From JANYJA01 sp038229055 (GTDB lineage: Bacteria; Acidobacteriota; Terriglobia; Bryobacterales; Bryobacteraceae): a stretch of 64,000 bases of DNA. How positions within the stretch are numbered: the first letter of the stretch is position 1; each line of letters begins with the position of its first letter. The notes beneath the pieces are model-generated. The model made no database searches, was not told the origin of the DNA, and saw only the letters and a program-made list of their open reading frames with translations. A program made the position numbers and the translations under genes. Where the stretch lies: positions 1 to 64,000 of the forward strand of contig JBBROU010000003.1 of assembly GCA_038229055.1 (NCBI GenBank). Direction: 5' to 3'. Below, in pieces: positions 15,220 through 24,600 of this stretch.

Positions 15220-16089
15220 ATGGAATGTATGAAGGTGTTGCAGGCAGTGTTTTTGTTTGGAACCGTCTTGCTGCAGGCGCAGGAATGGGACAAAGCGACG
15301 GTGCTGCCGGCCGTGGATTTGACCTCCCTTTCGGCGGCTCAGAAGACACTCGCGCTGAAAATGCTGCGCGAAGAGGGATGCACCTGCGGCTGCAATATGA
15401 AAATTGCGGAGTGCCGGGTGAAGGACCCAAGTTGCGCCTACAGCAAGGGTTTGGCCGCAGTGGTGATCCAATCGGTGAAAGAAGGTAAGAACGAGGCTGA
15501 AGTTCGCGCGGCCATGGCGGCATCACCCATGGGCAGGGCGCGTGTGGCGGAAACGCGGCTGTTGAGCGACAAGGTTGCGATAGATACGGCAGGGGCTCCG
15601 GTAACGGGGCCGACGGATGCGCGCATCACGCTAGTCGAGTTTTCCGATTTTCAGTGCCCGTTCTGCGTCGGCGCGGTGCCGCAGTTGCAAGCGGTTCTGA
15701 AGGCATACCCCACCCAGGTGAAGCTGATCTTCAAAGAGTTTCCGCTCGAAACCCATTCGCAAGCGGAGTTGGCTGCGACGGCCGCGCTGGCGGCGCACAA
15801 ACAGGGGAAATTCTGGCCGATGCATGACGCGATTTTCGCCTTGCGCGGCAAAATTTCTCGCGAGGGTCTGATCAACGTGGCCAAGCTGATTCAACTCGAT
15901 ATGAAACGGTTCGAAGCCGACCTGAATTCCCCGGCCCTGCAGCAGGCTGTGGCCAAGGATGTCGCCCAAGGCGCCAGCGCGGGTGTCGAGGGGACGCCGA
16001 CGTTGTTTGTGGACGGGCAGAAGTTCAATGGTCAGATCACCCTCGCTTCGCTCAAGCCGGTGCTGGATGCAAAGCTGAAAACCAAATAG
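15220..16089 (+). CDS. DsbA-like thioredoxin-fold protein with N-terminal Cys-rich domain
   Basis: This 289-residue exported protein (signal peptide about residues 1-21) has two parts. Residues 45-70 carry GCTCGCNMKIAECRVKDPSC, a dense cysteine module reminiscent of, but not identical to, the CcmH-type N-terminal motif. Residues 125-285 form a DsbA/DSBA-oxidoreductase domain: VEFSDFQCPFC with active-site Cys146 and Cys149, and the cis-proline loop EGTPTLFVDG. It probably forms, reduces or isomerises disulfides in the periplasm, perhaps on cytochrome c precursors given the many c-type cytochromes nearby; that client is inference. The ATG at 15229 is an alternative start. Confidence 0.8.
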   Translation: MECMKVLQAVFLFGTVLLQAQEWDKATVLPAVDLTSLSAAQKTLALKMLREEGCTCGCNMKIAECRVKDPSCAYSKGLAAVVIQSVKEGKNEAEVRAAMAASPMGRARVAETRLLSDKVAIDTAGAPVTGPTDARITLVEFSDFQCPFCVGAVPQLQAVLKAYPTQVKLIFKEFPLETHSQAELAATAALAAHKQGKFWPMHDAIFALRGKISREGLINVAKLIQLDMKRFEADLNSPALQQAVAKDVAQGASAGVEGTPTLFVDGQKFNGQITLASLKPVLDAKLKTK

Positions 16090-16107
16090 CTGCGTATAGA
16101 AAACTCT

Positions 16108-17002
16108 ATGAGTGAAAACGCCTGGCCGACGCTCGATTGGAACCAGTGGCGCGACACCGCCATCACGCTTCAGATGTGGACTCAGATCGTCGGCAAGGTG
16201 CGGCTGGCGTTGACGCCGCTGCAGAATCACTGGTGGAATGTGCCGCTTTACGTGAGCTCGCGCGGGCTCACTTACTTCACTGATTCCGTACGTCGCCGAA
16301 GCTTTCGAAATTGAGTTCGATTTTATCGAGCACGTGCTGGAGATTCGAAGCAGTTGGGCTGCGACTGTGCCTCTGAAACTTCGCCCGCAATCGGTGGCCG
16401 CGTTCTATGCAGAATTTTTGGCTGCTCTGGGGTCACTAAAGATTTCGGTCCACCTCTATGGGACGCCAGTGGAGGTGAGCGCGCCCATTCCCTTCCGCGA
16501 AGACCATCGGCACGCCAGCTACGACGCCGACGCCGCGCATCGGTTCTGGCGAATTCTTGTGAGCACCGACGCGGTGTTGAAGGAATTCCGTGCTCTTTTC
16601 ATCGGGAAGGCGAGCCCGGTGCATTTCTTCTGGGGCAGCTTCGATCTGGCGGCGACGCGATTTTCAGGACGCCCGGCACCGGAACGGTCCGGCGCCGATG
16701 CGATCACGCGTGAAGGCTACTCGCATGAAGTGATCAGCGCGGGATTCTGGCCGGGCAGCGATGCGTTTCCGACCGCCGCGTTCTATTGTTACGCCGCGCC
16801 TCCGCCGGAGGGATTGGCTAAAGAGAAAGTTCGTCCGGCTGCGGCTGCGTGGGACACGACGCTCGGCCAGTTCATTCTGAAGTACGACGATGTGCGGACC
16901 GCGGAGTCGCCGGAAGCAGTGCTGATGGATTTTCTCGACAGCACCTACGATGCGGCGGCGCGGCTGGCGAACTGGGATCGAGCCGCGCTGGAGCGCCACT
17001 AA
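16108..17002 (+). pseudogene. DUF5996-family protein gene with a single-base frameshift
   Basis: The first frame (from 16108) reads WPTLDWNQWRDT, LQMWTQIVGKVRLAL and NHWWNVPLYVSSRGLT, a DUF5996 N-terminus, then goes out of phase and stops at 16314. Removing one T near 16273 gives a continuous join, TSLIPYVAEAFEIEFDFI, into the downstream frame that runs through WRILVSTD, FFWGSFDLAATRFSGR and YSHEVISAGFWPGS to the TAA at 17002. Together this makes about 297 residues, the normal family size. The function of DUF5996 is not known. The change may be a real mutation or a base-calling error. The 3' end overlaps the convergent cytochrome gene by 4 bases. Confidence 0.8.
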
Positions 17003-19179
17003 CGGTTGAACAAGAACGCGTTGCTGTTGAGCAGCGCCCACATCAGGTCCTGGGCGCGTTCGGCCCGGTTACCTTCTTTGGCAAGATAGGTCTGCGCGAA
17101 ATCGAGCTCCTTCGATTCCGGCGCGCGTCCCAGCGCCGAGAGGTAGAGCTCATTGACCACTTTGCGATCGTCGGCGCCGGCCAAGATGAGCTTGGAGATG
17201 CGGCCATCCTGATCCGCAATGGCATCGGCGATGGTTGCGCCGTTCAGCAGATTCAGCGCTTGCACCAGACTCACGTCGCTGCGGCGCTCGCACTCACAAC
17301 TGGTCTGCCGCTCGGGCCGCCCGAAGAGATCCAGAAATCCGCCGTGATCGATGGATGGGTCCGGAAATTCCTGGGCTTTGAACTCTTTCGGCACTTCCTT
17401 GAACTGGATGCGGCTGCCGGTGGCGATGTAGATGGCGTCGAACAACTCTTCGGCCGTCAACCGGCGCGGGGAGGCGTGCGAGAAGTTCGTCTCGTCGCTG
17501 GCGTTCCATTCATTCGTTTGGAAGGCGAGCTGATAAGTTCGCGAATTGACGATGGTGCGAATCAGATGGCGCAGATCAAAATCGTGATCGGCGAAATCTT
17601 TGGTCATGGCATCGAGCAGCGCGGGATTGGTGGGCGGATTGGTGGCGCGGATATCGTCCACGGGCTCGATAATGCCGCGCGCGAAGAAGTAACTCCACAT
17701 GCGGTTGGCCATGGCTTTGGCGAAGAACGGATTCTGTTTGGAGGTGACCCAATCGGCGAGGCTCTTACGCGGATCGTTGGGCTTTAGCGCATCCGGGCCG
17801 GGGACATTCTCAATGCCGAACAGAAATTTCGCCGGCATGATGCGGCCGTCTTTGGGATGGTGAATTTCGTTTTCCTCGCGCTTGTCATAGATGATCTCTT
17901 CGGCGGAATCCGCGCCGTCTTTGATCCCGACGTTGCCGAAGAAAGCGGTCAGTTGGAAGTATTGATTCTGCGTCCACTTTTCAAAGGGATGATCGTGACA
18001 CTGCGCGCAGACCATGCGCACGCCGAGGAACAACTGCGTGGTAGTTTCCATGGCTAGCTTCGGATCGCGAGTGAAGCGGAAGAAGTTCGCCGGCGGGTTC
18101 TTATAGGTGCTGCCCTTGGCGGTGATCAGTTCCCGCGCTATCTTGTCGTACGGGCGGTTCTCCGCGAGCGCTTCCCGGATCCACTCGTGAAACGCCCACA
18201 TTCCCTTGTCGCCGAGCTTGTTGCGATTCACTTGCAGCAGATCGCCCCATTTGACGGACCAGTGGTCTACAAATTCGGGTTGGGTCATCAGCCGCTCGAT
18301 CAGGGCGCTGCGCTTTCGGCGAGTCTCTGTCTTATCGGCCAGGAAAAGCCGCACTTGTTCGGGCGTGGGTGGTAAGCCGACGAGGTCGAGCGACACGCGC
18401 CGCAGAAACTCGGCGTCGGTGGATATTTCGGAAGGCAACAATTCCATCCGCTGCAGCTTTGCATCAACGAATTTATCGATGTAGTTGTATTCGGGGACAG
18501 GCTTCCAGGCGAAGTTTTCCTTCCCGGCTAGTGCGGTTACATTGATGACCGCGACCTTGCCTTCATAACGAACCAAAGCGGCGGTCTCGCCCTTACGAAC
18601 CGTAGTAATGACACCGGCTTCACTTACTTCCGCGATAGTAGGTTGGATGCTCGAGTACACGGCTTCATGAGTGACATCGCGCGTAGACCCATCGGCATAA
18701 TGCGCGACCACGTTCAACTGCTGCGTCGGGCCGGGCTTCTTGACGAACATCTCGGGCGGAGTTACGTCGAGTTTGACAACCTGCGCGGCGGCGGCATCCC
18801 CGAAACTCGAGCCTTCCGAAATCCAGCGCACGATGGTCTTGTAGTAAGGCGATTCAGTATCGAAACGCTGACCGCCGCCGTGAGCGATCTGCTGCGCCGG
18901 CTTCAGGAGAATGAGACTATTCGGCGGATCGGTGCGATTGAAACGCCGTCCCGACATGTCCTGCACGATGGCGCGATAGTCGAACTCGGGATCGTAGCCG
19001 CGGAGCGAAAGCTTGAAGCCGTTCTTGCCCTTCGCGCCGCCGTGGCACGGGCCGGACGTGCATCCGGTGCGATTCAGGATCGGCATCACATCCTTAACAA
19101 AACTCACCGGCGGCTGTGTCTCCGCCGCTAAAGCTGCAATGCCGGTCATCAGCATTACGGGAATGAAAATAGGTCGCAT
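16999..19179 (-). CDS. Exported DUF1549/DUF1553 planctomycete-type cytochrome c protein
   Basis: The 726-residue protein has a signal peptide (about residues 1-19). An N-terminal cytochrome-like segment carries CTSGPCHGG, an expanded heme-like motif (about 40-46). A BIG2-type immunoglobulin fold spans about 135-215 (VVAHYADGSTRDVTHEAVYSS). DUF1549 covers about 225-430, including the CxxCH motif CAQCHDHPF (near 390), and DUF1553 extends to the C-terminus (MANRMWSYFFARGIIEPVDD, LIRTIVNSRTYQL). These proteins are abundant in Planctomycetes and Solibacter-type acidobacteria and are thought to be extracytoplasmic redox proteins, often tied to polysaccharide use; the exact role is unknown. It is last in a minus-strand group, 4 bases after the PPC-domain gene. 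Confidence 0.85.
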   Translation of the reverse strand: MRPIFIPVMLMTGIAALAAETQPPVSFVKDVMPILNRTGCTSGPCHGGAKGKNGFKLSLRGYDPEFDYRAIVQDMSGRRFNRTDPPNSLILLKPAQQIAHGGGQRFDTESPYYKTIVRWISEGSSFGDAAAAQVVKLDVTPPEMFVKKPGPTQQLNVVAHYADGSTRDVTHEAVYSSIQPTIAEVSEAGVITTVRKGETAALVRYEGKVAVINVTALAGKENFAWKPVPEYNYIDKFVDAKLQRMELLPSEISTDAEFLRRVSLDLVGLPPTPEQVRLFLADKTETRRKRSALIERLMTQPEFVDHWSVKWGDLLQVNRNKLGDKGMWAFHEWIREALAENRPYDKIARELITAKGSTYKNPPANFFRFTRDPKLAMETTTQLFLGVRMVCAQCHDHPFEKWTQNQYFQLTAFFGNVGIKDGADSAEEIIYDKREENEIHHPKDGRIMPAKFLFGIENVPGPDALKPNDPRKSLADWVTSKQNPFFAKAMANRMWSYFFARGIIEPVDDIRATNPPTNPALLDAMTKDFADHDFDLRHLIRTIVNSRTYQLAFQTNEWNASDETNFSHASPRRLTAEELFDAIYIATGSRIQFKEVPKEFKAQEFPDPSIDHGGFLDLFGRPERQTSCECERRSDVSLVQALNLLNGATIADAIADQDGRISKLILAGADDRKVVNELYLSALGRAPESKELDFAQTYLAKEGNRAERAQDLMWALLNSNAFLFNR

Positions 19180-19183
19180 TCGG

Positions 19184-21535
19184 TTACCTCGCCGCCTTAG
19201 CTATGGGCATCACGATCAGGTTCGTATCGATATCGGCCACTTTGTATTCTTCCTTTGCCTTACGCCCGGTGTTCGGCGCCACAGATGTGATGCGGATGGG
19301 ATATGAGCCGGGCTTCGCGGCAGGGGTCGCCTCGCAGGCGATCGCGAACGCAGTCGAATCGGCAGGCACTTCCGCGCTTGCGCACTTCACGTCATCGGGC
19401 AGGTCTCCTGCGGCCACGCGAATCACGCCGCCTTCAAACGTAGGCTCGCGGCGAACCTTACCGGTGATCGTCAGCGGACGGCCGGCTTCCAATTCCAGCT
19501 TCGGTTTATCAAGCGTCACATCGTAGCCTGGTACGACTTCAACTTCAATCGCAGGCGAAGTTACATTGACGGTCTTGCCGGCGATCTCGACCTCCGCTTC
19601 CAGCAGGACATCGAACCACGTGGCGGGGGTCGCGAAGTTCGTGCTCAGCTCAAAGTGGCCGGAATCCGGGTCCTTGCCTTCAGGCTTGTCCTTACTTTCC
19701 GGTTTCAGGATTCGCAGATTGCCGACGTTGCCGACGGTATCTTCATCGACCAGAACCGGCATTTTTGCTCCCGACGCGCGCCGAACGGTGTAATTAATCG
19801 GCCAGTCGAATCCCTGCGAGAGGCGCGCCATCGGCACGGGTGTGTCGATGGCGACGGGTATTGGTTTTCCCATCGCCATCGGGAGCGCCATGTTCAGCCA
19901 CGCTGCCGTGAACGGCTTTTGCCTTTCGCCCTTAATGGCCGTGACCAGACCTGGGGCTGCGGCGCGGCGAACGATTTTTCCGTCAGCCGTGGTTGCCTCG
20001 GCGACTACGGTCAACTGCGCCGGAACGGGTTTTGCATCGGGGCTGGCAGTAATGGTGATGACGGTACGGGCTGTGCGGAAGCCCTGATTGTCGGTATTGA
20101 AACTCTGATCCGCGGACTCGTTTGGAACGTGTCCGCCGGCCTGCACGAATCCGTCCGGCAGATTTTGAATTCGAACGCGAAGCGGACCCTGATATCCACG
20201 GCGACGCACCAGCACAGGGACTTGCGCCGTGCCGCCTCGCGGAACATTGACGAAGGGCGTTAGCAACTCCGCGGTGAAGTCGGGCTCCTGCCGGCGCGCT
20301 TCCAAACGATACGCAAATGCCGGACCGCCGCGACCCAATTGATCTTCAACGGCAACGCTAATCGCATTCACATCCGCGGGCACCGTGAACGGCAGAATGG
20401 CATCGAGGCCGCCCGATCCGGCGCGCGAGGCAAGCTTCTTGCCCTTCTCATCGAAGATGGTGATCAGACCTTCAATGGGCGAGCCGAGCGACGCGCCAAC
20501 CAGTTCGATGAACCAATTCTCCCGCGGCTTTACGGCAACGCGATAGGCATCCACCTCACCTGGAGAATCGATGCGGCCGTTCATCACGACGCCGTCGTCC
20601 AAGGCGCGGTCGCCGGATGCGGGTTCGAGAAGCTCGCGCTTATCGCTCAACGCAAACCAGAAAGGAAGCGTGGGGGATCCTGGGAGACGCACCGGTGTTA
20701 AGGCTCCAGTCGTATTCACATCGGGCTTGACGACGACTGGTGCGGCGAGATTCCCCCCCAACAGGCTGACATTAGCCGGCTCGCCGCGGCGGCCGCCCAA
20801 TGGGAAAATGCCGTCGGCGAAGTCATACGCCGCGATGGTCAGGCGGTAAAAATTTTGCGTCTGGTCGCTATAGCGCGTATCGTGCAAGCGCACGAAATAC
20901 TTTCCGTTCTTGGCGAAAGTAACCTGCACGCGCGAATCGACGCCGATTCCGGGCGCGTCATCGTTACGTGCGATCTCATGGCCGGCGGCGTCGAGAATTT
21001 CAATCGCGGGATCGACGGCCGAACCGGCGCGACGCGCGATCACCTCGAAGACGAGCTTCTGGCTGGCCTTGGCGTTGAAGCTGAAATGGTCGACATCAGC
21101 ACCCGAAAGTGTCCCGCTTACGGTCGAAGGGACCGGCACGGGCTGCGCAGTCACAAGAGTGTCGTTCAACTCTTTCGGGTTCTTAGTCTCGTTCTCTTCG
21201 ACTTCCGGAAAATCGCCGACGGCGAACAACACAACGTTCGAATAGCCGTCATCGGTGAGCAGCCGGACCGGATAGAGGCCGACCGGAACATCGGGTTTCA
21301 GAACCACCAGAAACGGAAGCTCCGCGATGGCGCGCATGGGGTCGGTCGATGGAACCAGGCGCGAAAAACTTGCGGGCAGCGCGGTCTCGACCTTCGCGCC
21401 GGCCGCGAGATCGGTGCCGCGAAGCTCCAGCGTGAAAGTGGTTCCGCGCTTGGCGCCATGCGGATAGACTTCCTTGATCACAGGGCTGGCGGCCAGAAGC
21501 TGCGACATTGCAATCAGCGCGAAAAGTGTTCTCAT
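19184..21535 (-). CDS. Large exported protein with PPC (bacterial pre-peptidase C-terminal) domains
   Basis: The 783-residue secreted protein has a signal peptide at residues 1-16. An IPT/TIG-like strand set opens it (VIKEVYPHGAKRGTTFTLEL), then a PPC domain with VSGTLSGADVDHFSFNAKASQKLVFEV and a closing VRLHDTRY at about 135-230. A second PPC-like region sits near 300-395 (SPGEVDAYRVAVKPRENWF), and several beta-sandwich repeats fill the rest (VPRGGTAQVPVLVRRRGYQG). There is no protease core, so it is probably a binding or structural partner outside the cytoplasmic membrane. The start overlaps the stop of the cytochrome-WD40 gene by 4 bases, implying one transcript and shared function with the flanking cytochrome proteins. 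Confidence 0.8.
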   Translation of the reverse strand: MRTLFALIAMSQLLAASPVIKEVYPHGAKRGTTFTLELRGTDLAAGAKVETALPASFSRLVPSTDPMRAIAELPFLVVLKPDVPVGLYPVRLLTDDGYSNVVLFAVGDFPEVEENETKNPKELNDTLVTAQPVPVPSTVSGTLSGADVDHFSFNAKASQKLVFEVIARRAGSAVDPAIEILDAAGHEIARNDDAPGIGVDSRVQVTFAKNGKYFVRLHDTRYSDQTQNFYRLTIAAYDFADGIFPLGGRRGEPANVSLLGGNLAAPVVVKPDVNTTGALTPVRLPGSPTLPFWFALSDKRELLEPASGDRALDDGVVMNGRIDSPGEVDAYRVAVKPRENWFIELVGASLGSPIEGLITIFDEKGKKLASRAGSGGLDAILPFTVPADVNAISVAVEDQLGRGGPAFAYRLEARRQEPDFTAELLTPFVNVPRGGTAQVPVLVRRRGYQGPLRVRIQNLPDGFVQAGGHVPNESADQSFNTDNQGFRTARTVITITASPDAKPVPAQLTVVAEATTADGKIVRRAAAPGLVTAIKGERQKPFTAAWLNMALPMAMGKPIPVAIDTPVPMARLSQGFDWPINYTVRRASGAKMPVLVDEDTVGNVGNLRILKPESKDKPEGKDPDSGHFELSTNFATPATWFDVLLEAEVEIAGKTVNVTSPAIEVEVVPGYDVTLDKPKLELEAGRPLTITGKVRREPTFEGGVIRVAAGDLPDDVKCASAEVPADSTAFAIACEATPAAKPGSYPIRITSVAPNTGRKAKEEYKVADIDTNLIVMPIAKAAR

Positions 21536-22875
21536 TTGGCAGCTACCTCAATGGCTACCGGTAGGAAGGATTTCGCCAGCTTCCCATCCAAATCGAAAAT
21601 GCGCACGGTGCCGTCAAAGCCCGCGGTCGCGAGGTGCTTGTTGTCCGGATGGAATTGCAGGGCGTATGTCCCGCCGCCGTGACCGGTGCACTTGGCGACG
21701 AGCTCGCCGGATTCCAGGTTATAGATCGGCACGTCGCCCACTTCCGAGCCCACGGCGATGTATTGACCGTCGTTGCTAATCGCGAGTGACAGAATCGGTC
21801 CATCCTGTTTCGGATATTTACGAATGAGCGTGGAGTCGTCGGCTATGCGCATTGCGCGCGGACGATCCATGCGGTAGAGGTACGGAACGCGCTCGGCCCC
21901 GCCGATCAGCACCCAATCCTTTTTCGGATGGCGCGCGATCGCGGCCAGCGGCTCTTTGAGCAGGTTCACATTTTCGAGAAATGCGCCGGTATTGGCGTCG
22001 ATCAACTTGGCGGCGCGGTCGCGGCCCACCGACACCAGGCGCTTGCCATCGATGCCGAATACGGTGCCGAAGACCCACTCCTCGTGATGATCCATGCGGC
22101 GGATCTCCTTGCCGGTTGCGACATCGAACAGGCGGACGGATTTATCCGCACCCCCGAACACTACTTTCGCGCCATCGGGCGAGAACGAAAGTCCCGATAA
22201 CGTGTCGTTGGTGAGAACGGTGGAGGAGCGCTGCTTGCGCGTCTTCACATCCCATATCTGCAGTTCGCCGAAACGCGCGGGACTTCCGCCGACAGCGGCG
22301 AGTGTTGCGCCGTCGGGCGAGAACGCGATCGAGTGGATGCGTTCGGAGAGGCAGGGCAGCCGCGCGATCAGGCCAGTGTCGTCGTGCAGCAGGATTTCGC
22401 GATAGCCGGAGACGGCGAGCAGTTTACCGTCGGGCGAATACCCGAGCGCGGTGAGCACGGGGGCGGCGCGATAGACTGTCGGCCCACGCTGCGCGACGGT
22501 AATTTCCGCATCGTTAGGCGAATCGTCTTTGGCGCCTTCTTGAATCCAGCGCTTGAACAGATCGATCTGTTCCGGGACGAGCGGCTTGCCGCCGTATGGC
22601 ATGGCCGGCGTGAGCTTGCCGGTCAGATACTGCACGACGACGCTGTCGTCCGGCTTGCCTGGCAGGAAGGCCGCGCCCTTGCGGCCGCCTTGCGCGAAGG
22701 CCGCATAGGTGGTGAGTTGCAGGTTCGATTGCTTGCTGGCGGGCTGGTGGCATCCCACGCAGGTTTTCGTGAGGATGGGACGAATCTGTTTCGAGAAGCT
22801 GACCGGATCTTGCGCGTGCGCCGCGGCGGTTAGCAACAGGGCTGTCGCGCCAGCGACCATTCGGAGGGGGACCAT
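21532..22875 (-). CDS. Exported cytochrome c-WD40 repeat protein
   Basis: The 447-residue protein has a signal peptide (residues 1-21). A planctomycete-type cytochrome c head follows, with heme motif CVGCH at about 38-42 and the distal region KLTPAMPYGGKPL that supplies a likely methionine ligand. Behind it is a WD40 beta-propeller over about 135-445: repeats such as VLTALGYSPDGKLLAVSGY, LSGLSFSPDGAKVVFGGADK and YALQFHPDNKHLATAGFDGT. The propeller is probably a protein-docking surface in the periplasm. It is co-transcribed with the PPC-domain gene (4-base overlap) and 16 bases after the CehA/McbA gene. A redox complex with its neighbours is plausible but is inference. Confidence 0.85.
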   Translation of the reverse strand: MVPLRMVAGATALLLTAAAHAQDPVSFSKQIRPILTKTCVGCHQPASKQSNLQLTTYAAFAQGGRKGAAFLPGKPDDSVVVQYLTGKLTPAMPYGGKPLVPEQIDLFKRWIQEGAKDDSPNDAEITVAQRGPTVYRAAPVLTALGYSPDGKLLAVSGYREILLHDDTGLIARLPCLSERIHSIAFSPDGATLAAVGGSPARFGELQIWDVKTRKQRSSTVLTNDTLSGLSFSPDGAKVVFGGADKSVRLFDVATGKEIRRMDHHEEWVFGTVFGIDGKRLVSVGRDRAAKLIDANTGAFLENVNLLKEPLAAIARHPKKDWVLIGGAERVPYLYRMDRPRAMRIADDSTLIRKYPKQDGPILSLAISNDGQYIAVGSEVGDVPIYNLESGELVAKCTGHGGGTYALQFHPDNKHLATAGFDGTVRIFDLDGKLAKSFLPVAIEVAAK

Positions 22876-22891
22876 GATCTTTGGCCTTGCA

Positions 22892-24571
22892 TTATATCGA
22901 GTTCAGGAGTTTCGAATATATTGCCCGCGCCTCGCCGATCCTGGCCAGCGCTTCGGCTTTGTCTTTCGGCGTGGGGAAATTGGCCTGCTCTTCGGCCCAG
23001 CGCTGCAGGTATGAGATCTGATCCAAAAACAGCCGCGCCGATTCGCGCGCATGGGGACCCCGGCCGGGCATATCGAGATAGATGGGCGAGCTATGCGCAA
23101 ACACCGGCATCTTCCACCAGGTCGCGCCGTACTGCAGCATTTTACGTCCGTGCACGCGCGCCGCGATCCAGCCCCCTCGATCCAGTTCGATATTTTCGTC
23201 AAGAGCGGCAGTGAAATGGTCGCCTTTCGGTTCCACGGTGCGGATCACCGAACCGTTGTGAATGATCTCAAGCTGCTCATAAGGTTCGAGCGACTGCGCG
23301 TGCGCCTTAACATGCAGACGCACTCTTCCTGGCTTGAGATGCAGCGTCTCGCCGGCTTCTTTGCCATCCACAATGAATTCGAGAAGCGGATAATCGGTTG
23401 CGAACGTGCGGCCTTTGCGAATGCCCTCGATCCACGAATTGTAAGTCAGCGGCCCGTCGGTTTTGACGTAGACGCGCGCGCTGCCCATCGGCGGATTGAG
23501 CGCCATCTTGTCCGATCCAGAGGAAGCGGCAAGATGGAAGCCGCAGTTCAGGTAGTGATAATAGACATCGATCGGTGCTTTGGAATAGACCTCGGGGCCA
23601 TGCATTTTGTAGATGTCGACGAGGATGGGATGGTGTGCGAACGGGTTGCCGGTGGTGAGCAGATCGATGGAATCGATTCGTCCGAGCGCGATATCGAGCG
23701 GCGCTTCGAGGGAGGGATAGGGCCAGTGTGCCCAGGTGACGAGGCCGCCTTGCGCGTGGGCATCGTCGGCGGCGTGGAGCATGAGTGGCCAATCGTAGCC
23801 GCCAACGCCGGACTCGCGCAGGCCGCCGGTGGATACGGGCCAGACGATCGACTTCAGATTCTGAAAGATAAGGTGGGCCAGCAGGCCATGGCGGAACTCT
23901 TCGCCGACCTGCACAAAGTGGCTCGCGTCCGAGACCGGCGAGAGCTTGCCGGTAAAGTGCTCCACGTTTTCAAAGTGGCCGTCGCCGGGGCGCCCCGATT
24001 TGTAACCGCTCTTCAGAAGCAACAGGCTGCACACACGCAGGCCCTCGCACTCCATCTCATACCGGATGCCACTCGGGTCGGGAAAGTGCATGTGCGTGTC
24101 GCCGGGGTACCAACCGCGCGCCTCGAAGTCGGCGAACTTACGCAACGGCAGCTTGATGACAGCGGTCTCGTCGGACTTCACGTCAACGGATTCATTGACG
24201 GTCTGGTATTCGTAACCCTTGGACGCGTGAAAGTTGTAGCGGCCGGGCGGCAGATCGATCAAGGCGGAATCGTAGACGAGGGCGTGAAGTTCGAGCGGCG
24301 TTTCGTCCCCGTCACCCAAGATCAAATCTCCGGCACTGTGTTTGGTGACATCGGGAACCGGCATGTGACCGAGTGGCGCGAAGTAGTCGCCCGCGGAGTT
24401 GGTGACGCGCAGGCGAACGCCTGTGGGCTTGCCGGATTCATCCAGGATGCGCAGCGTGAGCCGCGACATTCCGGGAAAAGGGCGGCGAGTCGCGTGGTCG
24501 GCGTAGATCAGAAGGGCGCCAAAGAGGAGGATCGGGAGGAATCGCTTCAAAGCTGCGAAGCATATTGTCAC
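22892..24571 (-). CDS. CehA/McbA-family metallohydrolase
   Basis: The 559-residue protein has an N-terminal signal anchor (FLPILLFGALLIYA, residues 12-25) and an N-terminal beta-sandwich (to about 150). A PHP-like metal-dependent hydrolase core follows: WYPGDTHMHFPDP (HxH near residue 160), GEEFRHGLLAHL, LVTWAHWPYPS and LAASSGSDKMALN. The C-terminal region again is beta-rich with QLEIIHNGSVIRTVEP. CehA and McbA hydrolyse carbamate insecticides, but most members act on unknown esters or phosphoesters. The last 40 residues are helical. It sits between the PEP-CTERM gene and the cytochrome-WD40 gene, so its natural substrate may be linked to that extracytoplasmic system. Confidence 0.8.
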   Translation of the reverse strand: MTICFAALKRFLPILLFGALLIYADHATRRPFPGMSRLTLRILDESGKPTGVRLRVTNSAGDYFAPLGHMPVPDVTKHSAGDLILGDGDETPLELHALVYDSALIDLPPGRYNFHASKGYEYQTVNESVDVKSDETAVIKLPLRKFADFEARGWYPGDTHMHFPDPSGIRYEMECEGLRVCSLLLLKSGYKSGRPGDGHFENVEHFTGKLSPVSDASHFVQVGEEFRHGLLAHLIFQNLKSIVWPVSTGGLRESGVGGYDWPLMLHAADDAHAQGGLVTWAHWPYPSLEAPLDIALGRIDSIDLLTTGNPFAHHPILVDIYKMHGPEVYSKAPIDVYYHYLNCGFHLAASSGSDKMALNPPMGSARVYVKTDGPLTYNSWIEGIRKGRTFATDYPLLEFIVDGKEAGETLHLKPGRVRLHVKAHAQSLEPYEQLEIIHNGSVIRTVEPKGDHFTAALDENIELDRGGWIAARVHGRKMLQYGATWWKMPVFAHSSPIYLDMPGRGPHARESARLFLDQISYLQRWAEEQANFPTPKDKAEALARIGEARAIYSKLLNSI

Positions 24572-24600
24572 AGAGGCGCAGGTAAAATCAATGCGGCGAG

